Position numbers and translations under genes: made by a program. Under the pieces are notes generated by a model, which saw only the letters and a program-made list of their open reading frames with translations, was not told the origin of the DNA and made no database searches. Below are positions 1 to 8,055 of a stretch of DNA of 21,546 bases, piece by piece; positions within the stretch are counted from its first letter, which is position 1; each line of letters begins with the position of its first letter. The stretch comes from a virus: positions 1 to 21,546 of the IMG/VR virus record IMGVR_UViG_3300033144_002868. One strand, 5' to 3'.

Positions 1-114
1 AGTTATATTAGATAAGCTCGAGAACAAGTATACAGAACTAATATCTGTACATGATTACATGTTAACATTAACCGGTTACACAAATCTATTTATTGGACTC
101 ACAGTAAACAATGA
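1..114. repeat. Terminal direct repeat (left copy), circular-contig overlap
   Basis: The first 114 bases are identical to 21433-21546. The repeat lies inside one open reading frame that stays in frame across the junction. The simplest reading is assembly overlap of a circular or circularly permuted molecule of about 21,432 bp. A genuine short terminal repeat inside a tail gene is less likely but not excluded by sequence alone. Confidence 0.95.
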
Positions 115-2191
115 AAACTATTATGATGAATCAGATAATCCTATAACGTGCAGACAGGTATTAGATTCAATCTTTCAAGGGTTGGGATTAGTTATGGAAT
201 TCAGCGCTGATAAGATTATAGTATTCGACCCAGTACAATTAAGACAACCTGATATCGCCAAAACATATTCGTTATATACAGGATATAGTTTTACTGAAAC
301 TAATACAAGTCTAGGGGGTTTTAAGACAATAGATACAGATATTCCATGGTTCAAGACAGGACAGTCTTTAGATATGGCAAAATCATTCAATCAGATAGAT
401 GTTAAATATGATCCTTATACTTTTACATCTAGCGGATATGATATGGACGCTGATGAAAATATGACAGGATTCCCAACATGGACGACAGGAGCAACCTTTG
501 ATTATACAAATGATGTTATATTGAACGGGTGGTATCTAAATAATGAAGGTTCATATTTCTCAGCAATAAGACAAGTTACAGATAACGATAACGCACCAGA
601 TATTACAGGGCCACCTACATACTATTTAAAGCAAGAGATATCATTACCATCGGGGCAAAGAGATTATTCAAAATATGTAGAATACACATTCCCAAATACT
701 GTTATCAAGCAAGATGATAATCTGTATTTAGAATTATCATATGATATATTTGTTAATACAAAAAATGAAAATAATATTTTAACACCTGCTGAAGCTGGAC
801 AGGTAATATCTAGAGGGTATTTTGCTGGATATGAATTACGTATTGGAAATCACTCTTATGTTGGTAAGAAAAGTCCTGAATGGTCTTCAGCTCCTTCAAT
901 AGAATCATCTTTTGTAAGACAGTCGGATGCAGACTGGCGTACTGCAAAAAGAACAGGTGATAGAGTGTGGGAATGGCGTTGGTTAGGGGTTACCACTTAT
1001 AAGCCTACGTATTACGTTACCGAGGATGACTCAAGAATAAATGATACATGGACAACAGTAGTAAGAACAATGGATCTTTCAGAGGAGGCTTGTGCTAATA
1101 TCAGTTTATTGAATGGACCTATAACATTAAAATTATATAAGGAAATATCTGAGCCTACAATATGGGATGGTGACGGCCAACTTCTGGATGCAGAAGCAGT
1201 AATATTAAATATATTAATAACAAATGTCGGAATCAGAATGTTAAATAGAAATAAGTCAGTTATCTCAAATTCTGGAATGTTAACACAAGGACGATTACCA
1301 TCAGCTGAAGATTATATTAAACACTCAGAATTAAAGATAGAATTAAATAATGGAACAGGTAGTCATGGCTCATCAAAAGGTGCATTTAGTTCAGATACAA
1401 TGATTCCACAAGGAACAAATATCGTTGGACTTTATCGTACTGGTGAAACAGAATATCATACAACACAATGGCATGTATGTCAACAATTATTGAGTCAATA
1501 TCAAAAACCTCGAAAGAAATTAAATGTTAGTTTAGATGTTAGTGATGACTTATTGGGGATTAGATATAAATTATTGAATGATGATTATCTCTCTGGCCTT
1601 AATTTTTATGTATTGAATGGATCATATAATGATAAGGATGAATCAGTAGATGCTACACTTTTAGAAGTAGCAAATCAATATGAGGATTTACCTGATATTA
1701 CCCCAGTACCTACACCTACACCTCCTGATCCTACACCTACACCTCCTGCTGCAGGAGCAGTAGGATTCACCCCGGATGGAGATTTAACAGTAGGAAATAT
1801 AGGAACAAGTACTGTTAACATTACTTTAACAATATATGCTAAGGGTTGTCAGAATTGGATACTATGTGGACCCATCGATCCTGCTTATGTGACTCTAACA
1901 TATGATATTGATGCTGCAATTCATGGGTCCTTCGCCTTTCAAGATGATATTGAGGAGGAGGATGCACCTCAGAAATGCACAGAGGATGAAAATGTATATA
2001 TATGGTCAGGTGTTACATCTGGCTCAACAGCAAATATCGGGACTGCTGAAATAATAGCTAATGAGAATTTTTGTGGATCCTCTGAAGGGTTAGCAGACAT
2101 AACAATAACAGATATCTATGTTACATCAGGCACACCAGGCGGTATAACAATAGATACTGATAATGACGTATGGAGTATAGAATCAACATAG
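1..2191 (+). CDS. Tail-tip/hub protein, C-terminal part (continues from 20975)
   Basis: This is the 3' part of a gene that begins at 20975 and crosses the circular junction. The frame is open from base 2, so the ATG at 59 is internal (residue 173 of 882). Position directly after the tape measure and before the adhesins is that of the distal tail or tail-associated hub protein of siphoviruses. The middle is a long, aromatic, beta-rich region with no enzyme motif I recognise. At about residues 718-736 there is a Pro-Thr linker (VPTPTPPDPTPTPP). It leads to a C-terminal domain of about 145 residues that looks Ig-like: alternating hydrophobic strands and four cysteines in GCQNWILCG, QKC and NFCG contexts. 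I infer that the N-terminal part builds the tail tip and the C-terminal domain is displayed outward, perhaps for binding. Exact function is not established; 2193 follows after one base. Confidence 0.8.
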   Translation, partial: VILDKLENKYTELISVHDYMLTLTGYTNLFIGLTVNNENYYDESDNPITCRQVLDSIFQGLGLVMEFSADKIIVFDPVQLRQPDIAKTYSLYTGYSFTETNTSLGGFKTIDTDIPWFKTGQSLDMAKSFNQIDVKYDPYTFTSSGYDMDADENMTGFPTWTTGATFDYTNDVILNGWYLNNEGSYFSAIRQVTDNDNAPDITGPPTYYLKQEISLPSGQRDYSKYVEYTFPNTVIKQDDNLYLELSYDIFVNTKNENNILTPAEAGQVISRGYFAGYELRIGNHSYVGKKSPEWSSAPSIESSFVRQSDADWRTAKRTGDRVWEWRWLGVTTYKPTYYVTEDDSRINDTWTTVVRTMDLSEEACANISLLNGPITLKLYKEISEPTIWDGDGQLLDAEAVILNILITNVGIRMLNRNKSVISNSGMLTQGRLPSAEDYIKHSELKIELNNGTGSHGSSKGAFSSDTMIPQGTNIVGLYRTGETEYHTTQWHVCQQLLSQYQKPRKKLNVSLDVSDDLLGIRYKLLNDDYLSGLNFYVLNGSYNDKDESVDATLLEVANQYEDLPDITPVPTPTPPDPTPTPPAAGAVGFTPDGDLTVGNIGTSTVNITLTIYAKGCQNWILCGPIDPAYVTLTYDIDAAIHGSFAFQDDIEEEDAPQKCTEDENVYIWSGVTSGSTANIGTAEIIANENFCGSSEGLADITITDIYVTSGTPGGITIDTDNDVWSIEST

Positions 2192-2192
2192 T

Positions 2193-3047
2193 ATGGCAAT
2201 AACAATTTTAGAACAAGAATTAATCCCAACAAGACGAGATGGACAGACAAGTTCAGTCACAATTGGTGGTAGTAGTAGTAATAGTAGCCGATCAGTATTA
2301 AATGTTATATATAGTGGTGGCACGTCTGGAACATCTGGCTCTTCAGGAACATCTGGCTCAAGTGGAACTTCTGGTACGTCAGGAACACAAGGTGATGCAG
2401 GATCCGATGGTACAAGTGGAACATCAGGTACATCTGGTACAAGTTATGGTGTTACAGATACGGATTTCTATTATGAGGCTGATGTTTTATATACTCCGGA
2501 AGAAGTGATTGGTGGAAATTTATCGGTGGAAGGTTCAGTAACAATAGATATTGATTTAGATGTAACTGGAGATGTAGATGTAACTGGAGAATATCTATTA
2601 AGCGGTTATACATTACAAGCAGAGTTTTTACCTGATTCAGGGACAATTCTAGAAGGTGATATAGACGGAGGATCGTTCTCAGATACGTTGGTAAAGAATG
2701 GAACATCGTGGGTAATAGGTGAAACATCTGGTGGAGACCCTCTCACCGTAGATTTCGGATTCTCAGGATTAACACATACCCCATATCAACTAGTTTTTTA
2801 TGGAAGATATCAAGGGGCAGTTAATCACGAGGTATTGGTAGAGATATTAAATAACGACACAACGTATGAACCAATAGGTGTGTTAGTAGATAATGATCAC
2901 CAGGCCTGGCATACATTCAACATACCAGAGGGACATATCTATGTGGAAAATGACACAGTACATATAAAAATTATACACACATCATCAGGTATATCATCAC
3001 ACTTTTTGTCAATAGATTTTATTAAGTTATGCGGGAGGAATATATAA
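2193..3047 (+). CDS. Collagen-like tail fibre/adhesin with C-terminal beta domain
   Basis: A 284-aa protein in three parts. Residues 1-41 are a short N-terminal attachment region rich in Ser. Residues 42-84 are Gly-X-Y triplets in which X and Y are mostly Ser and Thr (GTSGSSG type, with GTQ, GDA and GSD interruptions), so this is a collagen-like stalk without proline. Residues 85-135 form a beta-rich linker containing DFYY, also found in the protein at 4023. The remaining about 150 residues alternate hydrophobic strands and may form a jelly-roll or carbohydrate-binding head. Phage collagen-like stalks usually trimerise, so I infer a trimeric fibre carrying a receptor-binding tip. It starts one base after the hub stop and ends one base before the next ATG, so it is translationally clustered with both neighbours. 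The C-terminal fold is a guess. Confidence 0.72.
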   Translation: MAITILEQELIPTRRDGQTSSVTIGGSSSNSSRSVLNVIYSGGTSGTSGSSGTSGSSGTSGTSGTQGDAGSDGTSGTSGTSGTSYGVTDTDFYYEADVLYTPEEVIGGNLSVEGSVTIDIDLDVTGDVDVTGEYLLSGYTLQAEFLPDSGTILEGDIDGGSFSDTLVKNGTSWVIGETSGGDPLTVDFGFSGLTHTPYQLVFYGRYQGAVNHEVLVEILNNDTTYEPIGVLVDNDHQAWHTFNIPEGHIYVENDTVHIKIIHTSSGISSHFLSIDFIKLCGRNI

Positions 3048-3048
3048 G

Positions 3049-3996
3049 ATGGGATTATCACAACAAGTAGGGGGTTATGTTTATCTGGAAGACACTACAC
3101 AAAAGGTTCAATACAATAGGGACACGCTGGTATTACTCGAACCGTTCCCAAAAATTGATATATGTATGGTAGGTGCTGGAGGACCAGGTGGTGATGGATC
3201 AACGCTTGGAGATTGTGCAGGAGGAGGCGGCGGAGGCGGTCAGGTTATCATCTCAGGTAATACATATATAGGCCCTGGTTCTTATGACGTGGTAGTTGGA
3301 AACGGAAGCCACCAGATATTTTTCGATCAGCCCCCATATAACGGATTAATAGGGAACTCATCAAGCATTGGTACTCTTATTGCATATGGTGGTGGTGAAG
3401 GAGGATTCGCTGGTTCAGGTGTATCAGATCAAATGGCAGGAAAACCTGGTGGAAATGGTGGTGGAGCAACATATGATTTTATGGGATTTACAATAATTCC
3501 AATACCTGGTGGATCACCCGATTATGGATATAATGGAAATCACGGAGGGTCAGTATCAGCCCCATTTGGTGGAGATGCGTGGGATGGTTCAGGAGCAAAT
3601 GGTGCAGGAGCGGGAGCTGGTGATGGAGCAACAACAGGAAAAGTATGTCCTTATAGTGGTATTGAATTTGGTATAGGAGGACTAGGTAACACAGTTGGTC
3701 AAGAAGATGGTACCAATGGAGTTATAAACACAGGCCAAGGAGGCCAAGGTGGTGGGTACGATAATGGAGTAGCATATAATGGTGGAACTGGTGGATCAGG
3801 AATAGTTGGGTTCAGATATATTCTTTCCGAAACTAGAGATTATGTAATATCAGGAGGAACAATTACTCATGATAACCCTTACGTAATACACACGTTTACC
3901 TCAAATGGAACCATAACTGTTACGCCCAGAAACCCCGTTGTTTCAGCAACACCATATCCAACATCGACACCTACACCAACACCTAGTATGCCTTAA
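3049..3996 (+). CDS. Glycine-rich tail adhesin
   Basis: A 315-aa protein. After about 50 ordinary residues it becomes extremely glycine-rich (runs such as CAGGGGGGG and GGQGG) through about residue 255. It then ends in a conserved closing segment (GGTITHDNPYVIHTFTSNG) and a Pro-Thr tail (PTSTPTPTP). Glycine-rich phage adhesins, for example T-even gp38, fold as packed polyglycine helices with variable receptor-binding loops, and a similar role is inferred here. The same architecture and closing motif recur in the protein at 6414, so the two are probably paralogues or independently recruited members of one family. The Pro-Thr tail resembles the linker in the upstream hub. ATG is placed one base after the previous stop; no Shine-Dalgarno sequence is present. 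Confidence 0.72.
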   Translation: MGLSQQVGGYVYLEDTTQKVQYNRDTLVLLEPFPKIDICMVGAGGPGGDGSTLGDCAGGGGGGGQVIISGNTYIGPGSYDVVVGNGSHQIFFDQPPYNGLIGNSSSIGTLIAYGGGEGGFAGSGVSDQMAGKPGGNGGGATYDFMGFTIIPIPGGSPDYGYNGNHGGSVSAPFGGDAWDGSGANGAGAGAGDGATTGKVCPYSGIEFGIGGLGNTVGQEDGTNGVINTGQGGQGGGYDNGVAYNGGTGGSGIVGFRYILSETRDYVISGGTITHDNPYVIHTFTSNGTITVTPRNPVVSATPYPTSTPTPTPSMP

Positions 3997-4022
3997 TAAT
4001 AATAACAAGATATTTATAAGAT

Positions 4023-5426
4023 ATGAGTACAGAAACAATTGTAACAACAGGAATAAGCGGAACCATCACTCAATATAGTGGGGAAATCGTTAATGGAGCA
4101 CCAGGCTCAAGTGGAACATCAGGGTCTTCAGGAGATTCAGGTTCATCAGGAGATTCAGGTACATCAGGTACATCAGGCTCAAGTGGATCTTCAGGATCTT
4201 CAGGATTATCTGGTGATCTATATGAAACAACATCAAATTCATTTTTAACAATAAGTGGTGGAACACAAAGCTTAACAGTTGATACTAGTCTATCATATAC
4301 TCCTGGTCAATCTATGGTAATAGCTATTGATGGTGACAATTACATGGAAGGTTCGGTAACATCATATGACAATGGTACTGGGGCAATGGTATCAAATATC
4401 ACAGAAATCGTTGGGTCGGGCTCAGGTACAGATTGGACTGTCAACGTTGGTGGCTCAAAAGGCGCCGATGGTACATCCGGTACATCTGGAAGTTCGGGCA
4501 CATCTGGAACCTCCGGTACATCTGGAACATCTGGTTCATCTGGTTCAAGTGGTTCTTCAGGCTCAAGTGGAATATCTGGTACATCTGGTACATCTGGTTC
4601 AAGTGGTTCTTCAGGTGATTCAGGTACAAGTGGAACATCTGGTACAGATGGATCATCTGGTTCAAGTGGCTCGTCTGGCTCATCTGGATCAAGTGGATCA
4701 TCTGGTACTTCTGGTTCAAGTGGAACATCTGGTTCAAGTGGAACATCAGGATCTTCAGGAACTAGTGGTTATTCAGGAACAACATACGGAGATTTCTATT
4801 ACTCAGGAGGAACACTCTTTGGTACAAAATTTAATATATCAGAAACACTTATAGTAAGTGGTGAAACAATAACATCAGGTACATCCGGTACATCTGGAAC
4901 GGCAGGGTCTTCAGGTTCTTCAGGTTCAAGTGGATCTTCAGGATCTTCAGGAGATTCAGGTGATGTATTTTCAACAACCTCAACCTCATTTTTAACAATT
5001 AGTGGAGGAACTCAAAGTTTAACTGTTGATACTGGATTGGCATATAGCGCAGGGCAGTCATTAGTAATCGGATATGATGGTGGTAACTTTATGGAAGGTA
5101 CTGTTACCTCATATGACTCAGGAACAGGAGCTTTAGTTGGTAATATTCTTGCAGAAACAGGTTCAGGTTCATATACAGCTTGGGATGTAAACTTAGGTGG
5201 TGCTCAAGGTGCTGATGGCTCTTCAGGTACAAGTGGCTCTTCAGGTACAAGTGGATCTTCTGGCTCAAGTGGAACATCTGGAATAAATGCAGATTTTGTT
5301 ACAAATACAACAGATACATATACAGGAACAACGAAATGTGAAAATGCGGTCACACTATCTCAATCAGAATATACGGCCTTAGGAACAGGAGCAACAGCAT
5401 CAACGCTATATATAATAATAGGATAA
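4023..5426 (+). CDS. Long collagen-like fibre protein with duplicated beta domain
   Basis: A 467-aa protein built from four Gly-Ser-Thr triplet stalks (about residues 26-65, 148-254, 286-314 and 397-421) alternating with globular domains. Two of these, residues 66-146 and 315-395, are clear duplicates: both contain SFLTISGGTQSLTVDT, a PGQS or AGQS motif, MEG and VTSYD, and both re-enter a stalk through GADG. The short domain at 255-285 shares DFYY with the protein at 2193. The C-terminus (about 422-467) has VTLSQSEYTALG and ends in hydrophobic TLYIIIG, a pattern common at the ends of phage fibre proteins. I infer a long trimeric side or tip fibre. The repetitive DNA would be prone to unequal recombination, giving length variants. 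Reading frames in other frames over this repeat are artefacts of its composition. Confidence 0.75.
   Translation: MSTETIVTTGISGTITQYSGEIVNGAPGSSGTSGSSGDSGSSGDSGTSGTSGSSGSSGSSGLSGDLYETTSNSFLTISGGTQSLTVDTSLSYTPGQSMVIAIDGDNYMEGSVTSYDNGTGAMVSNITEIVGSGSGTDWTVNVGGSKGADGTSGTSGSSGTSGTSGTSGTSGSSGSSGSSGSSGISGTSGTSGSSGSSGDSGTSGTSGTDGSSGSSGSSGSSGSSGSSGTSGSSGTSGSSGTSGSSGTSGYSGTTYGDFYYSGGTLFGTKFNISETLIVSGETITSGTSGTSGTAGSSGSSGSSGSSGSSGDSGDVFSTTSTSFLTISGGTQSLTVDTGLAYSAGQSLVIGYDGGNFMEGTVTSYDSGTGALVGNILAETGSGSYTAWDVNLGGAQGADGSSGTSGSSGTSGSSGSSGTSGINADFVTNTTDTYTGTTKCENAVTLSQSEYTALGTGATASTLYIIIG
4098..4787 (+). repeat. Low-complexity Gly-Ser-Thr coding repeat
   Basis: The DNA encoding the first two collagen-like stalks is a nine-base-periodic repeat of glycine-serine-threonine codons, interrupted by one globular domain at about 4218-4460. 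Synonymous codons vary between copies (tca/tct/agt for Ser, gga/ggt/ggc for Gly), so the repeat is stronger at protein than DNA level. This suggests selection on the protein rather than very recent slippage. Confidence 0.8.
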
Positions 5427-5427
5427 T

Positions 5428-6198
5428 ATGTCAACATCAAAATACGGAACATCGAATATTGATAACTTAATGTATGAGACATCACAAGTTGATCTCCTTA
5501 TATTCTCAGGACAGACAATATGGTCGCATGTGAATCCCCTATGGGTAGATTTAACATCGTATTGGAGATTTGATGAAAATTCAGGTACTAATGCCGAAGA
5601 CTCAAAAGGTTCATATGATGGAACAGCCACAGAAGAAGGTATTATGACAGGTACAACTGGAATAAATAATAGTTGTGCTAATTTCATTGTAGAAAACTTA
5701 AAAGGTATTGATACAGGAGATAACCTCTTAACCATATTAGGTGGTCAACCTACTGGTTGGACATTAAGTTTCTGGGCATATTATATTCCTGGGTTAACCG
5801 ATAGTGGTGGTTTAGTATCGGATTACGGATCATCAAATGGAATGATGTTTAACCAAGTCTCAGATACAGGACTTAGATTATTATTTTATAGTCCTGTTTA
5901 TGGGAACTTAGCTTATACTTTAACAGACTTTTTCTCAACAGAAGGATGGTATCATATTGTATACACTCTAGATGGTAGCGCCTATGCAACTATGTATAGA
6001 AATGGTGACTCTATCGATGACCAACAGTCAAATCCATTACAAGCAGGAAATGCAAACTTCCTAATAGGCCGTAGAACTGATGTTGGAGATGGATATTATT
6101 ATAGGGGCCTAATTGATGAGATGGCATTATGGACGAGAGCATTATCAACTGACGATGTTAGTACCTTATATAACGGAGGAGCTGGTACTTTTTATTAA
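5428..6198 (+). CDS. LamG/concanavalin-like lectin tail protein
   Basis: A 256-aa protein. Residues from about 38 onward match the LamG-like jelly-roll fold: LTSYWRFDENSGTNAEDS at the start, WTLSFWAYY in the centre, WYHIVYTLDG next, and the family closing motif LIDEMALWTRALS followed by LYNGG near the C-terminus. These domains bind glycans or other surface ligands, and are frequent in phage tail proteins. The roughly 35-residue N-terminus is probably the attachment segment. It starts one base after the stop of the long collagen-like fibre gene, so the two are probably made together and may assemble on one structure. No catalytic residues of a glycosidase are visible; I favour binding over cleavage. 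Confidence 0.8.
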   Translation: MSTSKYGTSNIDNLMYETSQVDLLIFSGQTIWSHVNPLWVDLTSYWRFDENSGTNAEDSKGSYDGTATEEGIMTGTTGINNSCANFIVENLKGIDTGDNLLTILGGQPTGWTLSFWAYYIPGLTDSGGLVSDYGSSNGMMFNQVSDTGLRLLFYSPVYGNLAYTLTDFFSTEGWYHIVYTLDGSAYATMYRNGDSIDDQQSNPLQAGNANFLIGRRTDVGDGYYYRGLIDEMALWTRALSTDDVSTLYNGGAGTFY

Positions 6199-6210
6199 TG
6201 ATGATTTTAC

Positions 6211-6220
6211 GTATATTTAT
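6211..6220 (+). promoter_or_regulatory. GTATATTTAT motif, candidate -7 element
   Basis: One of three intergenic copies of an identical 10-mer. It contains TATATTTA, one mismatch from the Bacteroidota -7 consensus TAnnTTTG, and lies 14 bp upstream of the small ORF at 6234. No good -33 TTTG is present at the expected distance (only a T run), so this is the weakest of the three. Confidence 0.4.
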
Positions 6221-6233
6221 ATAAAAATACATT

Positions 6234-6404
6234 ATGGTAACATCTCAAAGGAAAATTGATCAGATATATTATAAATTATGTGATTATATCCACATTAAGA
6301 CAGAAGAAGAACATAAGATAGAAGCAGTGAGAATATATTTAAATACTGGTGAAAATATAATGGAATTCACAGTTAAGGAAGCTAAAGAACAATTAAATAA
6401 ATAA
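6234..6404 (+). CDS. Small hypothetical protein (56 aa)
   Basis: A short reading frame fills the gap between the lectin gene and the second glycine-rich adhesin. The product is hydrophilic and helix-prone, beginning MVTSQRKIDQIYYKL and ending VKEAKEQLNK. It contains an amphipathic stretch with KTEEEHKIEAVR, no cysteines and no membrane segment. I do not recognise it. Reasons to accept it: it starts 14 bp after a promoter-like motif, ends 9 bp before the next ATG, and fills an otherwise empty 215-bp gap in a tightly packed operon. By position it could be a fibre assembly chaperone or a regulator of the adhesin cassette, but that is only inference from location. Confidence 0.55.
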   Translation: MVTSQRKIDQIYYKLCDYIHIKTEEEHKIEAVRIYLNTGENIMEFTVKEAKEQLNK

Positions 6405-6413
6405 TACTGAAAG

Positions 6414-7310
6414 ATGCCATATAACGGAACATATACAGACCAAAATAAGAAACTGACATTCGACCCATCAGGTGATTTAATGTTTAAAGGACCATCAGAT
6501 CTTGTTTTCGAGTTTTTATTGGTAGCAGGCGGTGGCGGCGGTGGATCTGGTAAGACTGGTGATCCTTGGTATGAAGGTGGTGGTGGTGGCGCTGGTGGAT
6601 ATATAATTGATACTGACCATACAAGTGGAACAACACAATTTGATGTTATCATTGGTGATGGTGGTTATGGTGGAACTGGTTCTACACAGACAGATGCAAC
6701 AAATGGTAATAATACAATCTTTAGTGGAATAACAGCATCATACACCGCAATAGGCGGTGGAGCAGGTGGTGATTTTAATGATGGTGGATATTCAGTTGGT
6801 GACGGTGGCTCTGGTGGCGGTGGAACTAATGATATGGCTGGTGGTACTGGCTCACAAGGAAAAGATGGTGGAACAGGTATAGAGCAAGCTTCAGTGTATA
6901 ATGGCGCTGGTGGCGGCGGTGCATTATTTTCAGGAGAAACTCAATCATCCGCAACATGGGGTGGAGATGGTGGAGATGGCACAACTTGGTATGGTATTGA
7001 GGTTGCTGGCGGCGGCGGTGGCGGAGCTCATCAAAATGCAGCAGGTGGCGCAGACGAGCACGGCTTTGGTGGTCTTGGTGGCGGCGGTAGAGGTGGATAC
7101 TCTGATGTGGGATTTAGAGCTGGAACAAGTGGTACTGTAAACACTGGTGGCGGTGGTGGCGGTGGTTATCTTACTACTAAAGGTGGCGACGGTGGTAGTG
7201 GAATAGTTATAATAAGATACATAGGTGCTCCATCCGCAACTGGTGGAACTATATCAGAGGCGGGCGGTTATACTTATCACACATTTACATCATCAGGGGT
7301 ATTTGCCTAA
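6414..7310 (+). CDS. Glycine-rich tail adhesin (second copy type)
   Basis: A 298-aa protein. An N-terminal segment (MPYNGTYTDQNKKLTF) leads into FLLVAGGGGGGSG and then about 200 residues dominated by glycine, with small polar loops between runs. It closes with SGIVIIRYIGAPSA and GGYTYHTFTSSGVFA, the same closing type as the protein at 3049 (YVIHTFTSNG). The LLVAGGGGGGG opening plus HTFTSSG ending is a recurrent architecture in phage and bacterial glycine-rich surface proteins. I infer a polyglycine-helix adhesin whose loops determine receptor specificity. It follows the lectin gene and small ORF in the cassette. The glycine-codon repetition gives false reading frames on both strands, which were ignored. 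Confidence 0.72.
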   Translation: MPYNGTYTDQNKKLTFDPSGDLMFKGPSDLVFEFLLVAGGGGGGSGKTGDPWYEGGGGGAGGYIIDTDHTSGTTQFDVIIGDGGYGGTGSTQTDATNGNNTIFSGITASYTAIGGGAGGDFNDGGYSVGDGGSGGGGTNDMAGGTGSQGKDGGTGIEQASVYNGAGGGGALFSGETQSSATWGGDGGDGTTWYGIEVAGGGGGGAHQNAAGGADEHGFGGLGGGGRGGYSDVGFRAGTSGTVNTGGGGGGGYLTTKGGDGGSGIVIIRYIGAPSATGGTISEAGGYTYHTFTSSGVFA

Positions 7311-7331
7311 TAAAAGAAAAAAATTATAGAT

Positions 7332-7634
7332 ATGAATAAGATAACAATATATGAAGGGAACTCAGTAGACATTGAGGTGACTATTAATCTTCAGGACCTT
7401 ACAGGTTATGATGGAACATTCTATGTAAAGAAGTATAAGGCTGACGCTACCAACATCATAGAGATGAGCGGTGTTACAACAGGCTCAACCGTTACCTTCC
7501 GATTAGAAGAGGAAGATACAGAGCTCACGCCTAGTAGATACCTATATGAGGTACGCATAGTTAACATCGTTGATACATACACAGTATCAGCAGGAGAGTT
7601 CATAGTACTGGATTCACTGGCTATACCAGAATGA
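7332..7634 (+). CDS. Small beta-rich baseplate/fibre-associated protein
   Basis: A 100-aa protein, MNKITIYEGNSVDIEVTINL and onward, with regular beta strands (GTFYVKKYKAD, VTFRLEEEDTEL, YLYEVRIV, YTVSAGEFIVLDS). The pattern resembles the small Ig-like or BppU N-terminal-like domains that attach to baseplates and fibres of siphoviruses. There are no cysteines and no signal peptide. It follows the glycine-rich adhesin after 21 bp, and its stop overlaps the ATG of the next gene (ATGA), indicating translational coupling. Role in joining adhesins to the tail tip is inferred from fold type and location; a precise family assignment needs profile comparison. Confidence 0.6.
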   Translation: MNKITIYEGNSVDIEVTINLQDLTGYDGTFYVKKYKADATNIIEMSGVTTGSTVTFRLEEEDTELTPSRYLYEVRIVNIVDTYTVSAGEFIVLDSLAIPE

Positions 7635-7852
7635 TATATGTAGGGTCAATAATAGTCTTTAATCTAGACACACTCTGGCAGGTACATTTCGTTGATGTTT
7701 ATGGCCACGGCGTATCAAAACATAACATACATAAGAGTACATATGACACCATGGAGGAGTTAATTAAAGGTGAGTATAAGTTAGGTGATAAGTATATCAT
7801 TAAGCCTGAGTACGCCGTTGAATATTACTATCAAGTATGGTATAATGAATAA
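7631..7852 (+). CDS. Hypothetical protein (73 aa)
   Basis: An unrecognised 73-aa protein beginning MIYVGSIIVFNLDTLWQVHF and ending YAVEYYYQVWYNE. It is rich in aromatic and His/Tyr residues, has alternating strand-like hydrophobics and shows no membrane helix or cysteine motif. Its ATG overlaps the preceding stop by four bases and its own stop overlaps the next ATG, so three genes (7332, 7631, 7845) form one translationally coupled unit at the end of the late operon. A structural accessory or lysis-related role is possible from position only. Confidence 0.6.
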   Translation: MIYVGSIIVFNLDTLWQVHFVDVYGHGVSKHNIHKSTYDTMEELIKGEYKLGDKYIIKPEYAVEYYYQVWYNE

Positions 7853-8039
7853 AATATTATACAAAACATATAAGAGAGCTGAGGAATTCAGTTCAAAGAA
7901 GGTCATGGCGTATGTGTTCTCGTTGGTAGTCATATACCTGGTCATATTCACAGACAAAGAATACTATGAACTCCTGATCTTCATCACCGCGTTGATGGGG
8001 TTAAGAGCATATCAACAACAGAAGAAACCTAAAGAGTGA
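7845..8039 (+). CDS. Putative holin (two transmembrane helices)
   Basis: A 64-aa protein with a basic N-terminus (MNKILYKTYKRAEEF), two hydrophobic helices (about residues 20-35, VMAYVFSLVVIYLVIF, and 40-56, YYELLIFITALMGLRAY) joined by a short charged turn, and a basic hydrophilic tail (QQQKKPKE). Size, two helices with a tight turn, and a charged C-terminus fit a class II holin, which permeabilises the inner membrane at the end of infection. I chose the ATG at 7845, which overlaps the stop of the upstream gene. The in-frame ATG at 7785 would add 20 residues buried in that gene. It is the last gene of the late operon, a usual place for lysis genes, yet no endolysin is adjacent. It could be another small membrane protein. 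Confidence 0.6.
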   Translation: MNKILYKTYKRAEEFSSKKVMAYVFSLVVIYLVIFTDKEYYELLIFITALMGLRAYQQQKKPKE

Positions 8040-8055
8040 GGACCCCGCGCTCGGT

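Noticed and set aside
2302-2727. Open frames on both strands overlapping the collagen-like gene at 2193 (2302-2508 +, 2452-2727 -)
   Set aside because: Their products are low-complexity Leu/Val/His repeats created by the periodic glycine-serine-threonine codons. They overlap a well-supported gene completely.
4010-4017. ATATTTAT before the gene at 4023 as a further copy of the promoter motif
   Set aside because: Only eight of ten bases match and it lacks the -33 element. It may be real but is too weak to list as a feature.
4366-4854. Open frames over the long collagen-like repeat (4366-4854 +, 4433-4618 +, 4441-4746 -)
   Set aside because: Same composition artefact. Translations are monotonous repeats and no independent start context is present.
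5406-5735. Minus-strand frame under the LamG gene
   Set aside because: Shadow of a gene with clear LamG motifs; no promoter, no neighbours on that strand.
6284-6652. Minus-strand frame across the 56-aa ORF and the start of the glycine-rich adhesin
   Set aside because: Proline-rich sequence is the antisense of glycine codons. It conflicts with a supported + strand gene.
2193-7310. Diversity-generating retroelement acting on the adhesins
   Set aside because: No reverse transcriptase gene and no template/variable repeat pair were seen; the repeats are collagen-like coding triplets.
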